A stretch of DNA of 64,000 nucleotides. Origin: Parasponia andersonii. Taxonomy: Eukaryota; Streptophyta; Magnoliopsida; Rosales; Cannabaceae. The position numbers and the translations under genes are program-made. Under the pieces are notes generated by a model that was given only the letters and a program-made list of their open reading frames with translations, ran no database searches and was not told where the DNA came from. The DNA lies in the NCBI GenBank assembly GCA_002914805.1, contig JXTB01000031.1, forward strand, positions 582,094-646,093, written 5' to 3'. Every line of letters begins with the position of its first letter. The stretch's first letter is position 1. Positions 1-13,422 of the stretch are shown here, piece after piece.

Positions 1-90
1 CATATAACCATCACGGAGGAGGCCGCATATAAAACCCTTACGGAGGAGGTCGCATATAATCCTTATGCGACCTTAGGATTTTAGACCGCA
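1..90. repeat. Short tandem repeat cut by the window edge
   Basis: About two and a half copies of a roughly 27-base unit that begins CATATAA and contains ACGGAGGAGG. The array probably continues upstream of the window. Nothing else is visible in it. Confidence 0.5.
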
Positions 91-376
91 CAACAGGATG
101 GAACCCAGAAGACTCCATAGCCTTCAAAACCACCTGGCTTTATCTAATATACTTCATTTTCCTATTCCAAAGGAGGATTGCAGAAGTCTTCAATATCATT
201 TCTTTTTAGCTTTTTCAGCAGTTGAATATTTGAAGCTAACTCCATGGTTTCATCAACTGATGAATTACTTTAATTTAAGGCTTGATGTATATATGAACGG
301 GAAAAAAAACATCCTTCTCGTATTAAGCAATAAAAATTTTAGTAATTGCTTTAAGATTCTTCATGTTAAACTTTAG

Positions 377-1845
377 TTTGGTTAACTCTTTTGTATTTTG
401 AATTTATACTTCGGTTGACCTTATATCTTCATAAGTAAGAAATTTTAACGATCAAAGTTGTAAATCCCATTTTGACATATATTTTACCATCATTTTTTGA
501 GAAGTTATCACCCATAAATATCTTAGATGGGGGTAAATTTGTTAATACAATTATGATTAAGTTTACAACAATGAACTTAAAAATCTATTCCCTTAGAAGC
601 CGTGGGAAGAGATAAACTAGTTATCATCTAATATACAAACTCTATACAAATTTGACATATAAATTTGTCATTTCTTAAAATACATGGCCAAATAAAGGAA
701 TAAACCCAAAGTAAATGGAATGACAAGGTAATACATTGGTGTAGACCGTATGGTAGAGTAGAAAGTTAATATATTTAGTAAATAAAATGTTTTGAACTTG
801 GATATTTAGGGTTTAGAGTAATTTGGAAATTTAAAGTGCACGCTACTCATAGGTTTGGAATATCTGATGTGTTTTATTTCACTTAATTATTTTCTACGCA
901 GCTGTAAGACTACTTTGTTTTCCACCCTTTTGTCTTATGTTGCTTAAAATGTGGAATCCACTAAAAAAATCTATCTTACATTATATATAGTAAAGTCCAC
1001 TTGTCAAACACTAAGCAGAAGAATGGAAAAGAGAAAGGTTAGCATTCCTCTTATTTTCCATGTTCGGTCAACTTCCAGGCAAATAATAGCTCCGGAAGAC
1101 AAATAATAGCTCCAAGAGTTGGGTATCATGGATACCTGGAAGCTTTAGTTTTGTTGTCTAAGAATTTGATGCTTACAGATTTTTACAAAAATCAAGAATT
1201 TGATGCTTAAGTACATAGATTGATTTTGGTTTGCTAACAATCCGAAGTATAACCCATGACACAAGCAGGCCAAACAAGAGATATTCTTTAACATTATGTT
1301 CGGTAGGATCGAATGAGAATAAGAATGATAGATAGATTAGGAGTATGAGTTTGACGGCTGGAGAGGATAGTAGCTCTCCTTCGTGGTATAAGGAGATTTG
1401 AAAGGATGAATAGAAATTGAACTATAAAATTTTATTTTATTACCCATGGTAAAAAAATTGTGGATTGATTTTTTTTTTTATAAGGTATTTTGTCATTTAC
1501 GCTGTATTTTTGTTATTCCTATCTTCATTCTTCTAAAGTTTAGAAGGATTCATTTTGGTGAGCTTGGACAACTTTCTTTACGCGCCATAATCCTTTGTAC
1601 TAAATAATATATTTAAGCTATTCTTCCATCCTTCTCCTCCCTTCCACAAACCCTTCTTACCGAAAAAAAAAACATTAGAAGAAGTGATCATTCATTAAAA
1701 TTTAACATACTTATTTGGCAAGATCAAATTTCAAAACAACATAATCACAAAGTACACCCTGGCTCTAAGATATGATTCTACATCACAAATCGTGTGAGCA
1801 CCAACCAAAAATCATAAAAGATGATAATCTAAGCTTCTAACACAT
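377..1845. other. AT-rich intergenic DNA, no gene seen
   Basis: No reading frame with recognisable protein similarity and no clear repeat boundaries. A short direct repeat (CAAATAATAGCTCC) occurs twice near 1080-1112. Confidence 0.5.
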
Positions 1846-2518
1846 ATCTACAAGAAAAAATGGTTATAACAACGATATCAATAACAACGACAATATGTCA
1901 TTGTTATAGATAAAATTTATAATGACGACAATGTCATTGTTGTAGTTATTAATAGTCAAACCGAAAAATTTGATTTAAATTCTCTATAACGATAACCATA
2001 GTCACCGTTACATGATGGGCAAAAAACTCGCATGGTGCTACAGTAAATGGCCACAGTAAAATAGGCATCGAATAGGGAGAATTGAAAATTTGAGGGTCTA
2101 TAACGAAGAATATTATCACCATTATAAAAGTATTTAATTTTTTTCATATTTAAAACTTAAAAAAATCGTCGTTATAGTGCAAGACAACACTGTTTTAATT
2201 TACCATTTTTTCGAGTACCTATCCAAATTTTCGGGTTCCAATATAATGACGACAACATGTCATTATTTTAGAAATTTTATTAATTAAATATTTATGATTT
2301 TATTTTTTAATTTAAATAAAATTTAAAATACCTATAATGACAACAAATGTCGTCATTGTAGGGTCGATATTTTAGAATCTTCTAGCTGGCACCTATTTTC
2401 ATGCGAGTAAATTACCGCCAATTCTCTATAACAACGACAATATGTCACCATTATAGATATTGGATATTTATTTCCGATTCTTTTCTTCTTTTTCATTTTT
2501 TCTAGTCCTCTCTCTTCC

Positions 2519-2578
2519 TCTCTCTCTCTCTCTCTCATATCTCGCTATCCCTTCCCTACAGGCCGTCTTTGGTGAGTG

Positions 2579-2657
<79 letters not shown>
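2519..2657. repeat. (CT)n microsatellite
   Basis: Two blocks of pure CT repeat, 2519-2538 and about 2581-2657, the second close to 40 dinucleotide units. They sit inside the CACTA element and create spurious Arg-Glu ORFs on the minus strand. Confidence 0.95.
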
Positions 2658-2660
<3 letters not shown>

Positions 2661-2980
2661 CTTTGCTCTAGTAGGATCATCGTCTTGCCGAAGCTGACAT
2701 CCACCGATGCCACCACTACTGCCCCAAAGCCACTATTGCTGTCGCCGCCTCTAACTCATTAGATTTTTTGAAATATGCTACTTTTTTAACTATTATTCAA
2801 TGAAATTGTATTTCTCTCTCTCTATACTTTGCTCTAGTAGGATCATCGTCTTGCCGAAGCTGACATCCACCGATGCCACCACTACTGCCCCAAAGCCACT
2901 ATTGCTGTCGCCGCCTCTAACTCATTAGATTTTTTGAAATATGCTACTTTTTTAACTATTATTCAATGAAATTGTATTTT
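2656..2980. repeat. 166-bp tandem duplication
   Basis: The segment that starts CTATACTTTGCTCTAG and ends in AATGAAATTGTATTT occurs at 2656-2814 and again at 2822-2980, offset by 166 bases and almost identical. The near identity makes it much younger than the host CACTA element. Confidence 0.9.
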
Positions 2981-3624
2981 TATTAAGTTTATTTTTTTAA
3001 TGTTAGTAGTTTATATTATATTAGAGTATTAGTTTTAGATTATTTTTAAATTTAGATTATGTTAGATTTGTTTATGTGAAGTTCGATAAAAAACTATTAG
3101 ATTATTAATTATTGAAAATATGTAATTTTGAAATAGTGTTATATTTTAGGGTATTAGACTATTGTTAGAAAATTGTTTTGTTATATGTTAGTAATTTTTT
3201 TATGTTCAAAGTTTGGTTGTGGAGATTTTATAAAATTTAGGATTAATTTATGATTTGTGTTGAATATGGATATGTAAGAATTGTATATGATTTTGATAAT
3301 TTTGTATATGATTATGACATAATAATTGTGATGTGGATTGGATTAGAAAGTAGGTTAAAAAAAATAGGAATTTTGAATAATTGTGTAAATAAAATATAAA
3401 ATTAGGAATAAAAAATAAAAATATGTGGAAATAAGTTATAGAATGATAGGTATGAATAAAGAAATAATTTATAATAAGACTTTGAAAAATTTGTGGAATA
3501 AGAATTTATTTTGTAATTGTTTGTAATAATGTGTGTAAAGAATGGAATAAATGTTAATAATAAATAACAACTATAAATAAAAAATATAGTCATTAAATAT
3601 AATTAATGTAAGATATATAGTTGA

Positions 3625-3980
3625 AAACAAAATACATAAAATACCTGTATAAGTAATTAAATACCTAAAATACACCTACAAGTAGTTATATGTCTAAAAT
3701 ACTCTTATAAGTAATCAAATATCAAAAATATCTCTATTAATGATAAAATACTTAAATACCTCGATAATTTGGTAAATGCCTAAAATACCCTTATAAGCAA
3801 TCAAATACCAAAAAATATCTCTATTGATAATAAAATACCTAAAATACCTTTATAAGTATTAAGATACTTAAAATACCTCTCTAAGTAATAAAATACCTAA
3901 AATATCCCTATAAATAGTTAAATACCTAAAATACCCTTCCTAAATTTAATTAAATATCTAAAACACCCATAGGAATATCT
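3625..3980. repeat. Degenerate minisatellite, unit about 29 bp
   Basis: Roughly a dozen diverged copies of a unit resembling AAATACCTAAAATACC followed by TCTATAAGTAAT. It lies inside the CACTA element upstream of the transposase-like ORF remains. Confidence 0.75.
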
Positions 3981-4239
3981 TTTTAGAAAACAAAGATATT
4001 ACATTCTACTATTGTTTAGAAGAAGTTCAGGAGTTCAATTATATAGATACATATTATGTTGTCTTATTTAGATGCAAATGGTTTAATACCAATCTCGCCA
4101 AAAAGAAAATAAAAATAGAAAAAAACATAACAAGTATAGCCATCAACTCTGAGTAGTAAAGATGAACAATATATACTTACTTCTCAAGTTAAGTAAGTTT
4201 TTTATATTGAAGACTTACTGAATGATCCTAATTGGAGAC

Positions 4240-6266
4240 TTATAGGAGACTTAAGTCATCAATGTAGATGAAATATTCAAGATAGTGATATTGAGCTAGT
4301 TGTTCTGTAAGATTATAACTCTTCCAACTTTATCCTAATGATTGAATTTGGCTAGCTAGAGTATATCAGTTATATTCGTGAGAGTCAAAGTGAACACATT
4401 CAAAATTTCGATATTATTGTCAATCATGTCGAGGAAGATGATTTTATTGACGATAATAAACTTGACCATGATGGCACAATTTTTGATTATGTAGAGGAAG
4501 AACAAGATTAGGAGATAGAGGATGATGAAAAAACTGATGAAGATGAACATGAAAACTATTGATAGTAATAATGATTAATATGAATATATTATCATTTTTT
4601 GTACAAGAATATTTGTTATATTTTTCATACCTATTTAACTTATACTTTTTATTTCTTCATGCATCATATCATATTTATTTTATTAGTAAATATTATTTAG
4701 TTATGGCTATTGTCAAGCCTTCATATCATAGAGGAGATGTTGGTGGAGATCTCATACTAGACTCGTATGGGATTCTTGCCCCTGTTAGTAGGGTAAAAAT
4801 AATATATTTATTTGTGAATATTACAAATATACATTTATTGTATTTTTCATTTACCCATATTATTAATATATTTTTCCCCTTTGCAGTGCCTTTTAGTAAG
4901 GAAACATTCAAAAAATAGAATTTTGAACTTGCAGAAGAAGCTTGATTCCTTGTATCCTGGTCAAAATCTCCAAATCAAGTTTGACAAGATGAGAAAGACA
5001 TGGAGGGCTATTAAAAAGAACTAAAAATATTTTCCTCGACTAATTAGAGTGCTCATCATGAAGAATATAGAACCTTTCTATAAGAGTTGAGCAAAGGTTC
5101 TTACTACACAGAAGGCCAAAATAGAGCCTAGTGTTAAGGTAACTTGACCATTTAAATAATTATATCTTTATATTTTATTAGAACTTTTATTGGTTAACTT
5201 GACATTTTTTTTCTCATTGTCGAAGTACTTCCAGTATAAAGATGTCACTAATAGCTGATGTTGAACTATCTATGGTATCTGTCGGCATCGACCGCACTAC
5301 TCAAGATAAATATAAGGACTGGAAGAATAAGCCCCATGAGCACTTCATAAAAAATAGAGGGGATGAGAAGAGTCTTAACATTGCTCATGCACATGCTCGT
5401 CATTTTGTTCCTGCAGATATAACTCAGAAGGTGAGATAAGTGTATTAAAATCTTCGACTCTACCAAATTCAAGGTTAGTATTTCATTTACTTATTATTTT
5501 ACTGTGTTATTTTGTTAAATATAATATTATCAGCTAATTTCTTTTAAATGACATGAGATATCTAGGAGAAATGCTGAGAATTAGGCCTAGATAAAGTATG
5601 TTAATCAGTAAGGGCCTAAATCCATTATCATTAGTATATATGATATGGTAGTTTTCTTATAACTTGTTATTCTTTTTTCAAAATTTTCTTATTGTATTTG
5701 TTTATTTATACTATTCAATGTATAGGGGGATCCTGACACAGGTGAGATAGGGTCGATCGTAGATACCTACCGCCATCGATATATGGTTCGTGTGTCTGGC
5801 ATGTGGTCTTCTACAAAAGTTGAGCATAATTATATAAGTAACATTACGACTATTTATATTCATTGATTACCTTTTAATTTAAGGTTTTTACTAACTTTTT
5901 TCCTATTGTTGGTAGTATAAGATGGTCGAGCTTTGCACCACTTAGTTCTAGCCTCAAGTACCTTCATATGTCTCTGGTTCTTCAACACATATTGTACTAA
6001 CTCATATTGATGTGACAATGATTGCTGACGAGGTACTTGATATTAGGAAAGGTTATAAGAGAAGAGTCGATTCGAAGCTCAAGAGAGCTACTAGCACATC
6101 TTCTACAACAGTTTCTCTACCACAGAATCCTCTTATTCCCGACTCAAAGTTGAGGGACTTCTTCAGCCAGAGGTTGCCCACTAATATGAGGGGCTCCTTC
6201 TTGCACGATGAGACGCAGAGAGGCAGTACTACGATAAACAAAAGTGTAACATGTCGTCCGCATTAG
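4240..6266 (+). pseudogene. Broken plant transposase ORF (Transposase_24, Ptta/En/Spm-like)
   Basis: Several frame segments on the plus strand read like the Ptta/En/Spm transposase-associated family: an acidic stretch (4370-4560), a block with PSYHRGDVGGD (4705-4790), a TWRAIKKN block (about 4990-5030), a DKYKDWKNKPHEHF block (5300-5350), a RNAEN..KYVN..GPKSIIISIYDMV block (5567-5650, interrupted by stops), and GDPDTGEIGSIVDTYRHRY (5729-5785). The AENRA.KY...GSKS-type signature followed by a DP(D)xGE block is characteristic of Transposase_24. Plausible introns separate the blocks, but in-frame stops at several places make it nonfunctional. Family assignment is from memory of the signature; exon limits are approximate. 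Confidence 0.55.
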
Positions 6267-7060
6267 AGAAATTAATTCTGGGATTCTGGATGCCTATTCA
6301 GCTACCATCTACTCCCGCTATTCCAAAAATGTCTGCTACCTGTATTGCCTCTGAGATTACGAGCTGAACTTCCTCCTTGGACTTCTGCTCCTATGATCAA
6401 GATGAGAACATTGACTTGCGTAGTAGCTAGCTAGCTACAAATATAGTTTGTTTTTTTTTTTACTACATTTTTATATTTGTTAGATACTTTTCTGAAATTT
6501 TTTTGTAGATAGTATTATTTTTCTTTTACGAGCTTTTGTTATGGCTAATGCTACTTTTAATATTAATTTATGTTTTTATTTATGCCTTAACTATTTTCAG
6601 TTATTTTTTATTTTCATAAATTTATTTCTAGTTAGCAAATTTTTTTCAAAAAAAAAAATTATCTATAGCAACGACATTATCGTTGTAAAAGTCATCGCTA
6701 TAAATATACTAAATAGATTTTTGATTTTCAAATTTTAAATCTTTAACGACGATATTATCGACACTATAAATATATTTAATTTTTTATCTTTTAAAATTTA
6801 AACCTTATAGCGATGATAATTGTCACCATTATAAATTAATTACGATGATCACCCTCTTTGTTTCTTACAACGGTTCTACGACTCTGTATCGATGATACTA
6901 ATAAGAAACTATAGCGATGACTAGCAATGTCTTAGCTATAGGTTACCTATATCGATAAATTTATACCGAGAATTAATTAACGACGACAATGTCATCATAA
7001 TAAATATATAATGACATTATTTTTTCTTATAATGATAATTTTTGTCGTCATTATAGACCT

Positions 7061-8640
7061 GTTTATTGTACGCACTTTATCATCTATGTTGACTATTGTA
7101 TGATATCTGATCTCAACCATCCAATCATGATTTGTACTATTATATTTCAACATAACATGCATCTCCGATAAATTTGGTTATATTAGATCTTTAGAAATCA
7201 AATCACGTAATTTCGCATATATCAAATAGGCGGTAGATTCATAGTGAAACACAAATCAAAACGTAATTTTGCATATATCAAACTGGTTGTAAATTCATGG
7301 TGAAACATCCAGTTTAATTAGAGGGCATGTACCACAAATTAAGGAGACATGTTACAAGTGAGTGATTTAAAATTCTCCTTGATTATTTGTATAGATGACT
7401 TATTAGTATTTATCCCACATTAAATATACAACAAGTAGCAAAGTTTTATAAACCTATACAGCAAACTATTCTTTAGTATATTTTTCATTTTAGAAAGAGC
7501 TAGTTAAAATCTTTCACGTGAAACGAACCATACAATGAAACGAACCATACAAAACAATGAATAAATAAAACATATCATCTGATGTTAGTACAAATAATGT
7601 ATCACGATAATAAATTCGTAAAAGATGACTGTTGTATGATATTTGATCATAACCTGTACTGCCGTATTTCAACATAATATGGCATCTCCGCATCTCCAAG
7701 AAAAATTTACTTCGATATGGTTCCGTATGCCCTTATGAGTTAGTTCATATAATTGGCAAACTAGTTATAGATGCGTATAAAAACATCACCTTTAATTAGT
7801 GGACATGAAACAAAAACATCTATCGTACTGTGATAATTTTTCTATTGTTTATTTATTTTTTTCTTTTCCCAAGGTAAATAAGTTCCCACATTTTGTTAAT
7901 CTTATATTATTTGCTAATAATTAATTTATCATATTCTAGTTAACGTGTGAGATGATAAAAAGGGAAAAAAAAAAAAAAGAATATAAGATCACTTTAGTAT
8001 CATTGTGTTGTGTTGTAATTCTGAATAAGAAACAGTCGTGAAAAAAAAAAAAACTGCGTTTGGTAAATTTAATCTATAACATTATTATATTGTGTAAAAA
8101 CAATATCTATATGTTAAGTAAGTTATAGGATATGCATGCTATAAAGTAGTATTTTAAATAATTTATATTATAAAATTAGAATTAGTTTTAAAAGTAATAT
8201 TTATTTTATTTCTCAAAATTTGTTTAAATCGACGGTTATGTATTAATATTTAAAATCTACTAATAAAAAACAGGAATTTGTCAAACATTCCCTATTCTTG
8301 ATTTTTCATTAACCATTTTAAAAGCTAAAACCGGTAGTTATAATGGATATTAAAACAGTCTATAATTCACCAAAATTCTTTTCTTCGTCCGTCAATTAGC
8401 ACGTGAATGGATAATACAAAGTATTATTAACAATATAAACCAAATATAATTAGCAAAGTAATCCAAGCAAAAGTAATAGCGCATTCAAATTTGAATAAGA
8501 AGATGGGACTTCATCCCACTAGCCTCACTTGGTGGCGCACTATAGTTAGACGAATCACCACTTTGTTTGATGGTTGACTATAAGGAGCCCAAAAAGTGCG
8601 ACAATCAAAATGCATCATAGTTTGATTAAATTAAGCAGTC
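7061..8640. other. Intergenic region upstream of ZDS, with a diverged direct repeat
   Basis: AT-rich DNA without a supported gene. A block containing GACTATTGTATGATATCTGATC and ATTTCAACATAACATGCATCTCCG (about 7087-7180) recurs at about 7627-7695, 540 bases downstream. A smaller pair (CGTAATTTCGCATATATCAAA / CGTAATTTTGCATATATCAAA) lies at 7206 and 7261. This looks like a duplicated unclassified repeat. Confidence 0.5.
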
Positions 8641-8897
8641 ACTCCAAAACTAACTCAGCCGTTCTCTCTACGTGTCCCTCTATAAGCTCTCGAATTACCT
8701 GACAAATTTCCCAACCTCAGCATCTTCTCCGCCTCAGATACCTTCTCTCGAATATTGTCTGATTATTAATTTTGGGCCCTTATAAATCCTGTATATTCCA
8801 GTTTCTCTCCCTTTTAACAGAGCCTGATGCCCCTTAAAGGTACTAGGTAGAGGAAGAGAGAGAAGTTGGGTTTTGGTTTCTGTCTGAAGATTCAACT
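8641..8897 (+). promoter_or_regulatory. Putative ZDS core promoter and 5' UTR
   Basis: A TATA-like TATAAATC sits at 8781-8788, about 110 bases before the ZDS start codon. A TGGGCC site II-type motif lies directly upstream (8773-8778), and a GA-rich leader precedes the ATG. An ACGTG core occurs further up near 8401. The motifs are seen; their use as promoter is inferred. Confidence 0.45.
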
Positions 8898-11800
8898 ATG
8901 GCTTCTTGGGTTCTCTTACCGGCCTCCTCCTTCACTGCAAATCGTTTGGAAGCTGCTGGGTTCACGTCCTACTCTCGCTCTTCCGTGAGGAATCATGGGT
9001 CCTTCTCGGTTCGCTCTTCTCTCGACACAAATGTTTCTGACATGAGTGTAAATGGTAGCTTTACCTCTTTTTGTTTTGGGATATGGGTTTTTCGTTTTTT
9101 TGGTTATTTTGGTGGAAATTTTAATGAATTTGACCAATAAAGTTGATTTGGTATACGTTACTTAAAAGCGTATTCTGGTAAGTTTTACCATTTGCACTAT
9201 CTGACCACTCGATGGCACCCAATAGATAGTGGGTTTTTGCGGTTTAGAACATTTGCTTAAACGAAAGCAGTTGGAAATGGCTTGGCCGGATTTTACCTGG
9301 TTCCCAGTGTTATCATATATGGACTATGGTGAAATGTATCTGAGCTTCTTATCGGTTATGTGATCAGAAAGTACCTGAATTATGTAGTAGTGTCAATAAT
9401 AAAATGGAAGTACAGATAATAAAATGGAAGTAAAGACTGCATCTTTGGTTTGTTTTTACGAGTATCTGATGTTTAGCAGTTGAAATGAACTTGCTTGTTA
9501 AAGCTGCTATACCTTTGTTGGACATACTAAACTGATTGCTTGATACATCAGCTCCAAAGGGATTGTTTCCACCTGAACCTGAGCACTATCGAGGCCCCAA
9601 GCTGAAAGTGGCTATCATTGGCGCTGGGCTGGCGGGCATGTCAACTGCAGTTGAGCTTTTGGATCAGGGCCATGAGGTTCACTTACCTTTTCCTACTCAT
9701 TGCAATGCTACAATATGTTTGAAGTATTTGCTTTTCTCTTGCATATCTGGATACAAATAGCCATTTCAGCATTATGCTTTGCCCCAAATTGAAATGTTCT
9801 GAAACGTGGAATTTCGACAAATTCAAAGTGATTTCTTCCTATTATTTCTACCCCCAAAAAAAAAAAAAAAAAGACTGTAATTTTTTCCTTTAATTTTGTG
9901 TAATTTACTAATTTCTCTTATTGTAAGGACAGTAATGATAATTATGGCTGGTTTCTTCAGGTGGACATATACGATTCGAGGTCTTTTATTGGTGGAAAAG
10001 TGGGATCTTTTGTTGATAAACGTGGAAACCACATTGAAATGGGACTGCACGTTTTCTTTGGTTGCTATAACAATCTTTTCCGGTTGATGAAAAAGGTGAA
10101 TAGGGAAGTTTCCCAGTTACTAGGAATTAACTTTTGAGAAAACTTCCTTAAAAATAGGCATTTTTGGCGTGTTCTAATTTTGACAATGTTTATGTTGTCT
10201 CTAATAGTTTTTATTGGATCTTCATTTAACTTTAGGTTGGTGCAGAGCAAAATCTACTTGTAAAGGATCATACTCACACGTTTGTGAACAAAGGGGGTGA
10301 AATAGGCGGTAAGATCTGGTGCTTGACCTTATTTGATCAAATCGTACCTTGCCAATGATTACCAAGTAATTTTAGTTTTCTAGATTTTCTACTTTTGCCA
10401 TTGCACAGCTATTGCATATCAAATGTATGCCTGTTTGCAGTTTCGTTTCTAAGAGTACATTTCTAATTGCTTGATTAAACAGAACTTGATTTTCGGTTTC
10501 CAATTGGGGCACCATTACATGGGATTAATGCATTTTTGTCTACAAATCAGCTAAAGGTATTCTTCATTATTACCACTATAATTGCTTTTAAAGTGAGAAC
10601 AATATTTTACACCATTTATGAGTTGCTATTAATGTATTTTCTTCTTAACATTGTTTATATGCAGACATACGATAAAGCTAGAAATGCTGTGGCTCTTGCC
10701 TTAAGTCCAGTTGTTAGGGCCCTTGTTGATCCAGATGGAGCCATGAGGGACATTCGAAATTTGGATAGTGTATGATGTCTTTTCAGTTTGTTTCCGGATT
10801 CCATTCATTGTGTGGATTCAACTTCTCGATCGTCATTTCTTTTCATAAATTTGTCCAACTCTGTACTGTTTTTTGATTTCTTCATTTTGTTCTTTAATTA
10901 TGTATTGTATTCTTAATTGTCTATTTCATACAGATTAGCTTCTCTGATTGGTTCTTGTCCAAAGGTGGCACACGCGCAAGTATACAAAGAATGTGGGATC
11001 CTGTAGCGTATGCACTTGGATTTATTGACTGTGATAATATTAGTGCTCGTTGTATGCTCACGATATTCTCCTTATTTGCAACCAAGACAGAGGCTTCCTT
11101 ATTGCGCATGCTCAAGGGTTCTCCAGATGAATACTTGAGTGGTCCAATCAAAAAGTATATTACTGACAGAGGGGGCAGGTAATTTTGTAAGACAGAGCAG
11201 TTTAGATGGCTGTAATGGGATACTGTTGTATATTATTCCTATTTTCTCCATTTTCGGTTGATTGCTGACCAGTTTGAATCTCATGTTCTATTGGTATAGG
11301 TTTCATCTCAGATGGGGATGTAGAGAGATACTATATGATAAATCTTCTAATGGAGAAATATATGTCTCAGGATTAGCCTTGTCCAAGGTAACATTTTCTG
11401 TTTCTGTAAAATTCCATATGCAATAATTCATTGCATGTTTTAATGGCATTTGTTAAAATACATTGTTCAGACAGAAAGTTGGTAACTCTACTTTTCATAT
11501 GGAGGTCCCTAGCGTAGAATTTGAGGTTCTGTCCCAAGTAACTTGAGGCAAAGTAACTGTGTTGAGTTTGGGATTTTCCTTTGAAGTGTTAAAGCCTAAT
11601 CTATTCTTTTATTTTGTCCTAGGCCACTAACAAAAAAATAGTCAAAGCTGATGCTTACGTTGCAGGTTTGTAGTTTACTCTATTTTCCTCAGTTCATACT
11701 GTTGTTGCTCATATGTCAGGTGACTATAGTTTCACAGTCTGTTTGTTTGATGCAGCATGTGACGTCCCAGGAATTAAGAGATTACTTCCACACGAATGGA

Positions 11801-13029
11801 GGGAATCTGAATTTTTCAATAATATTTATGAGCTAGTAGGAGTTCCTGTTGTCACAGTGCAGCTTAGATACAATGGTTGGGTCACAGAGTTGCAGGATCT
11901 AGAACGGTCGAGGTGATTTTCTCATATGTATCTGATTGTTTCATTTCTTGAAGACTTGTGAATTTTCATTATAGACATTTAGTTTTGACTTGTAGGCAAC
12001 TGAGGCAAGCTGCGGGATTAGATAACCTCCTTTATACTCCAGATGCGGATTTTTCTTGCTTTGCAGACCTAGCACTTGCATCCCCAGCCGATTACTACAT
12101 TGAGGGACAAGGTTCACTCCTCCAGTAAGGAAAACATTACTATTTTGCCATGAGCTATAAGAATTTTCTGCATTTTCAAGCATTTCAAGTAATAGTTATG
12201 TAGATTAAAACTTCAGTAAATACATGGATCGTAATGTGATCTTGTCACCAGAGTTTCTTTGAGTTTGAGGTTAATGTCATGTTGTGCATGCAAAATGCTC
12301 TTTTTGTGTGGTCCTTCCCAATACTGACTTTACTTATCTTTCAGATGCGTTCTGACGCCAGGCGATCCTTACATGCCCTTGACAAATGACAAAATCATAG
12401 AAAGAGTGGCACAACAGGTTATTACCCTACCAAAGAACGTTTCCTTTCCGTCTCTTTCGAAAAATAGAAAGCGAAAGAGAGCTGGAATCTACACATGAAA
12501 CTGATCTGTTTCTTCTTTGTTTATTAATGTTTTTACTTCTCCAGGTTTTAACTTTATTTCCATCATCCCAAGGGTTAGAAGTTATTTGGTCATCAGTTGT
12601 CAAAATTGCGCAATCCCTGTATCGTGAGGGACCCGGAAAAGATCCGTTCAGACCTGATCAGAAGACGCCAATACAAAATTTCTTCCTTGCCGGCTCATAT
12701 ACAAAACAGGTAAGTTTACGATCATCCGAAAAGTTTGGCTATATACATATTCCGAATGAAAGAAGTCCTGGTACATGCATGCACACTGTTCATACCATAT
12801 CAACTAATTTTGCCAGATGGGTAGAGATTTTAACACTGATTGCTTTGCATATATCTTAATACAGGACTACATAGACAGCATGGAAGGAGCAACTTTGTCC
12901 GGCAGACAAGCTTCTGCTTACATATGCAATGCTGGCGAAAAGCTGGTGGCACTGCGGAAGAAGCTCGCCATTGATTCCAACGGACTCCTCGAAGCGGCCA
13001 ATACTACGGACGAGCTGAGTCTCGTTTAA
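8898..13029 (+). CDS. ZDS: Zeta-carotene desaturase, chloroplast precursor (14 coding exons)
   Basis: FAD enzyme of plastid carotenoid synthesis that desaturates zeta-carotene to (pro)lycopene via neurosporene, using plastoquinone as electron acceptor. Exons: 8898-9054, 9552-9676, 9961-10095, 10236-10308, 10483-10556, 10665-10769, 10934-11178, 11300-11387, 11623-11665, 11756-11912, 11996-12124, 12345-12417, 12545-12709, 12865-13029. All introns are GT-AG and the joined frame is open for 577 residues, close to the usual size for plant ZDS. The N-terminus is Ser-rich and lacks acidic clusters until about residue 43, like a transit peptide. The dinucleotide-binding motif GAGLAG is at residues 76-81, with Asp99 at the end of the second strand. 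The C-terminal FAD block [18 protein letters not shown] spans the last exon junction. No defect was seen. It converges on the DRT102-like gene. Confidence 0.96.
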
Positions 13030-13422
13030 ACCATGATACCATTCATTTACTTAGCATTAAGCAAAACCCACCTGAAATTGTGAAAGATAAGGTGGTCACA
13101 GCTTCGGAGTACAATACATTCGTTTAATTTTGTATGTATTACTTTTGTAATATAGCAAATGTATAAGCTCAGTTTTCATTCGAGTCATGCCAAGTTACCA
13201 AAAAAAGGAATAAGAAAAACAAACGCTATGATGAAAATCAACAAAGTGTGGAATGGATAGTAAAGACACATCGATGTTATTTATACACAAAAAACACACG
13301 TTCATTACATCCAACATACTCAAAACTAGTAAACATGTTCCACACCATACTCACCATAAACACAAAACTGAAACATAAAGCTTCCCTCAAAAGAAGCCAA
13401 CTTACAACGTATTTCGGCTATT
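13030..13422. other. Convergent 3' region between ZDS and the DRT102-like gene
   Basis: The 393 bases between the two stop codons must hold both 3' UTRs and terminators. AT-rich with several AATAAG/TTTAAT-like elements, but no single poly(A) signal can be picked with confidence. Confidence 0.5.

Larger units (their letters stand above)
1846..7060 (+). mobile_element. Decayed CACTA (En/Spm-type) DNA transposon
   Basis: Both ends carry many copies of a short subterminal motif of the form AACGACGACAATGTCGTCATTATAG, in both orientations (about 1866-2440 and 6655-7060), as is usual for CACTA elements. The left edge near 1848 reads CTACAAGAAAAAA, and TTTTTTCTTATAATG at 7020-7034 is a degenerate inverted counterpart of the CACTACAAGAAAA terminus. 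Between them lie a CT microsatellite, a tandem duplication, a minisatellite and the remains of a Transposase_24-like ORF. The exact ends and the 3-base target duplication are not resolved, because subterminal-like sequence continues just past the right candidate terminus. Confidence 0.6.

Noticed and set aside
98..376. 92-residue frame with FFLAFSAVEYLKLTPWFHQL, faintly like an F-box/FBD leucine-rich segment
   Set aside because: Similarity is short and weak, with no F-box, no splice context and no second domain.
2468..2716. Minus-strand ORF rich in Arg-Glu
   Set aside because: It is a translation of the CT microsatellite.
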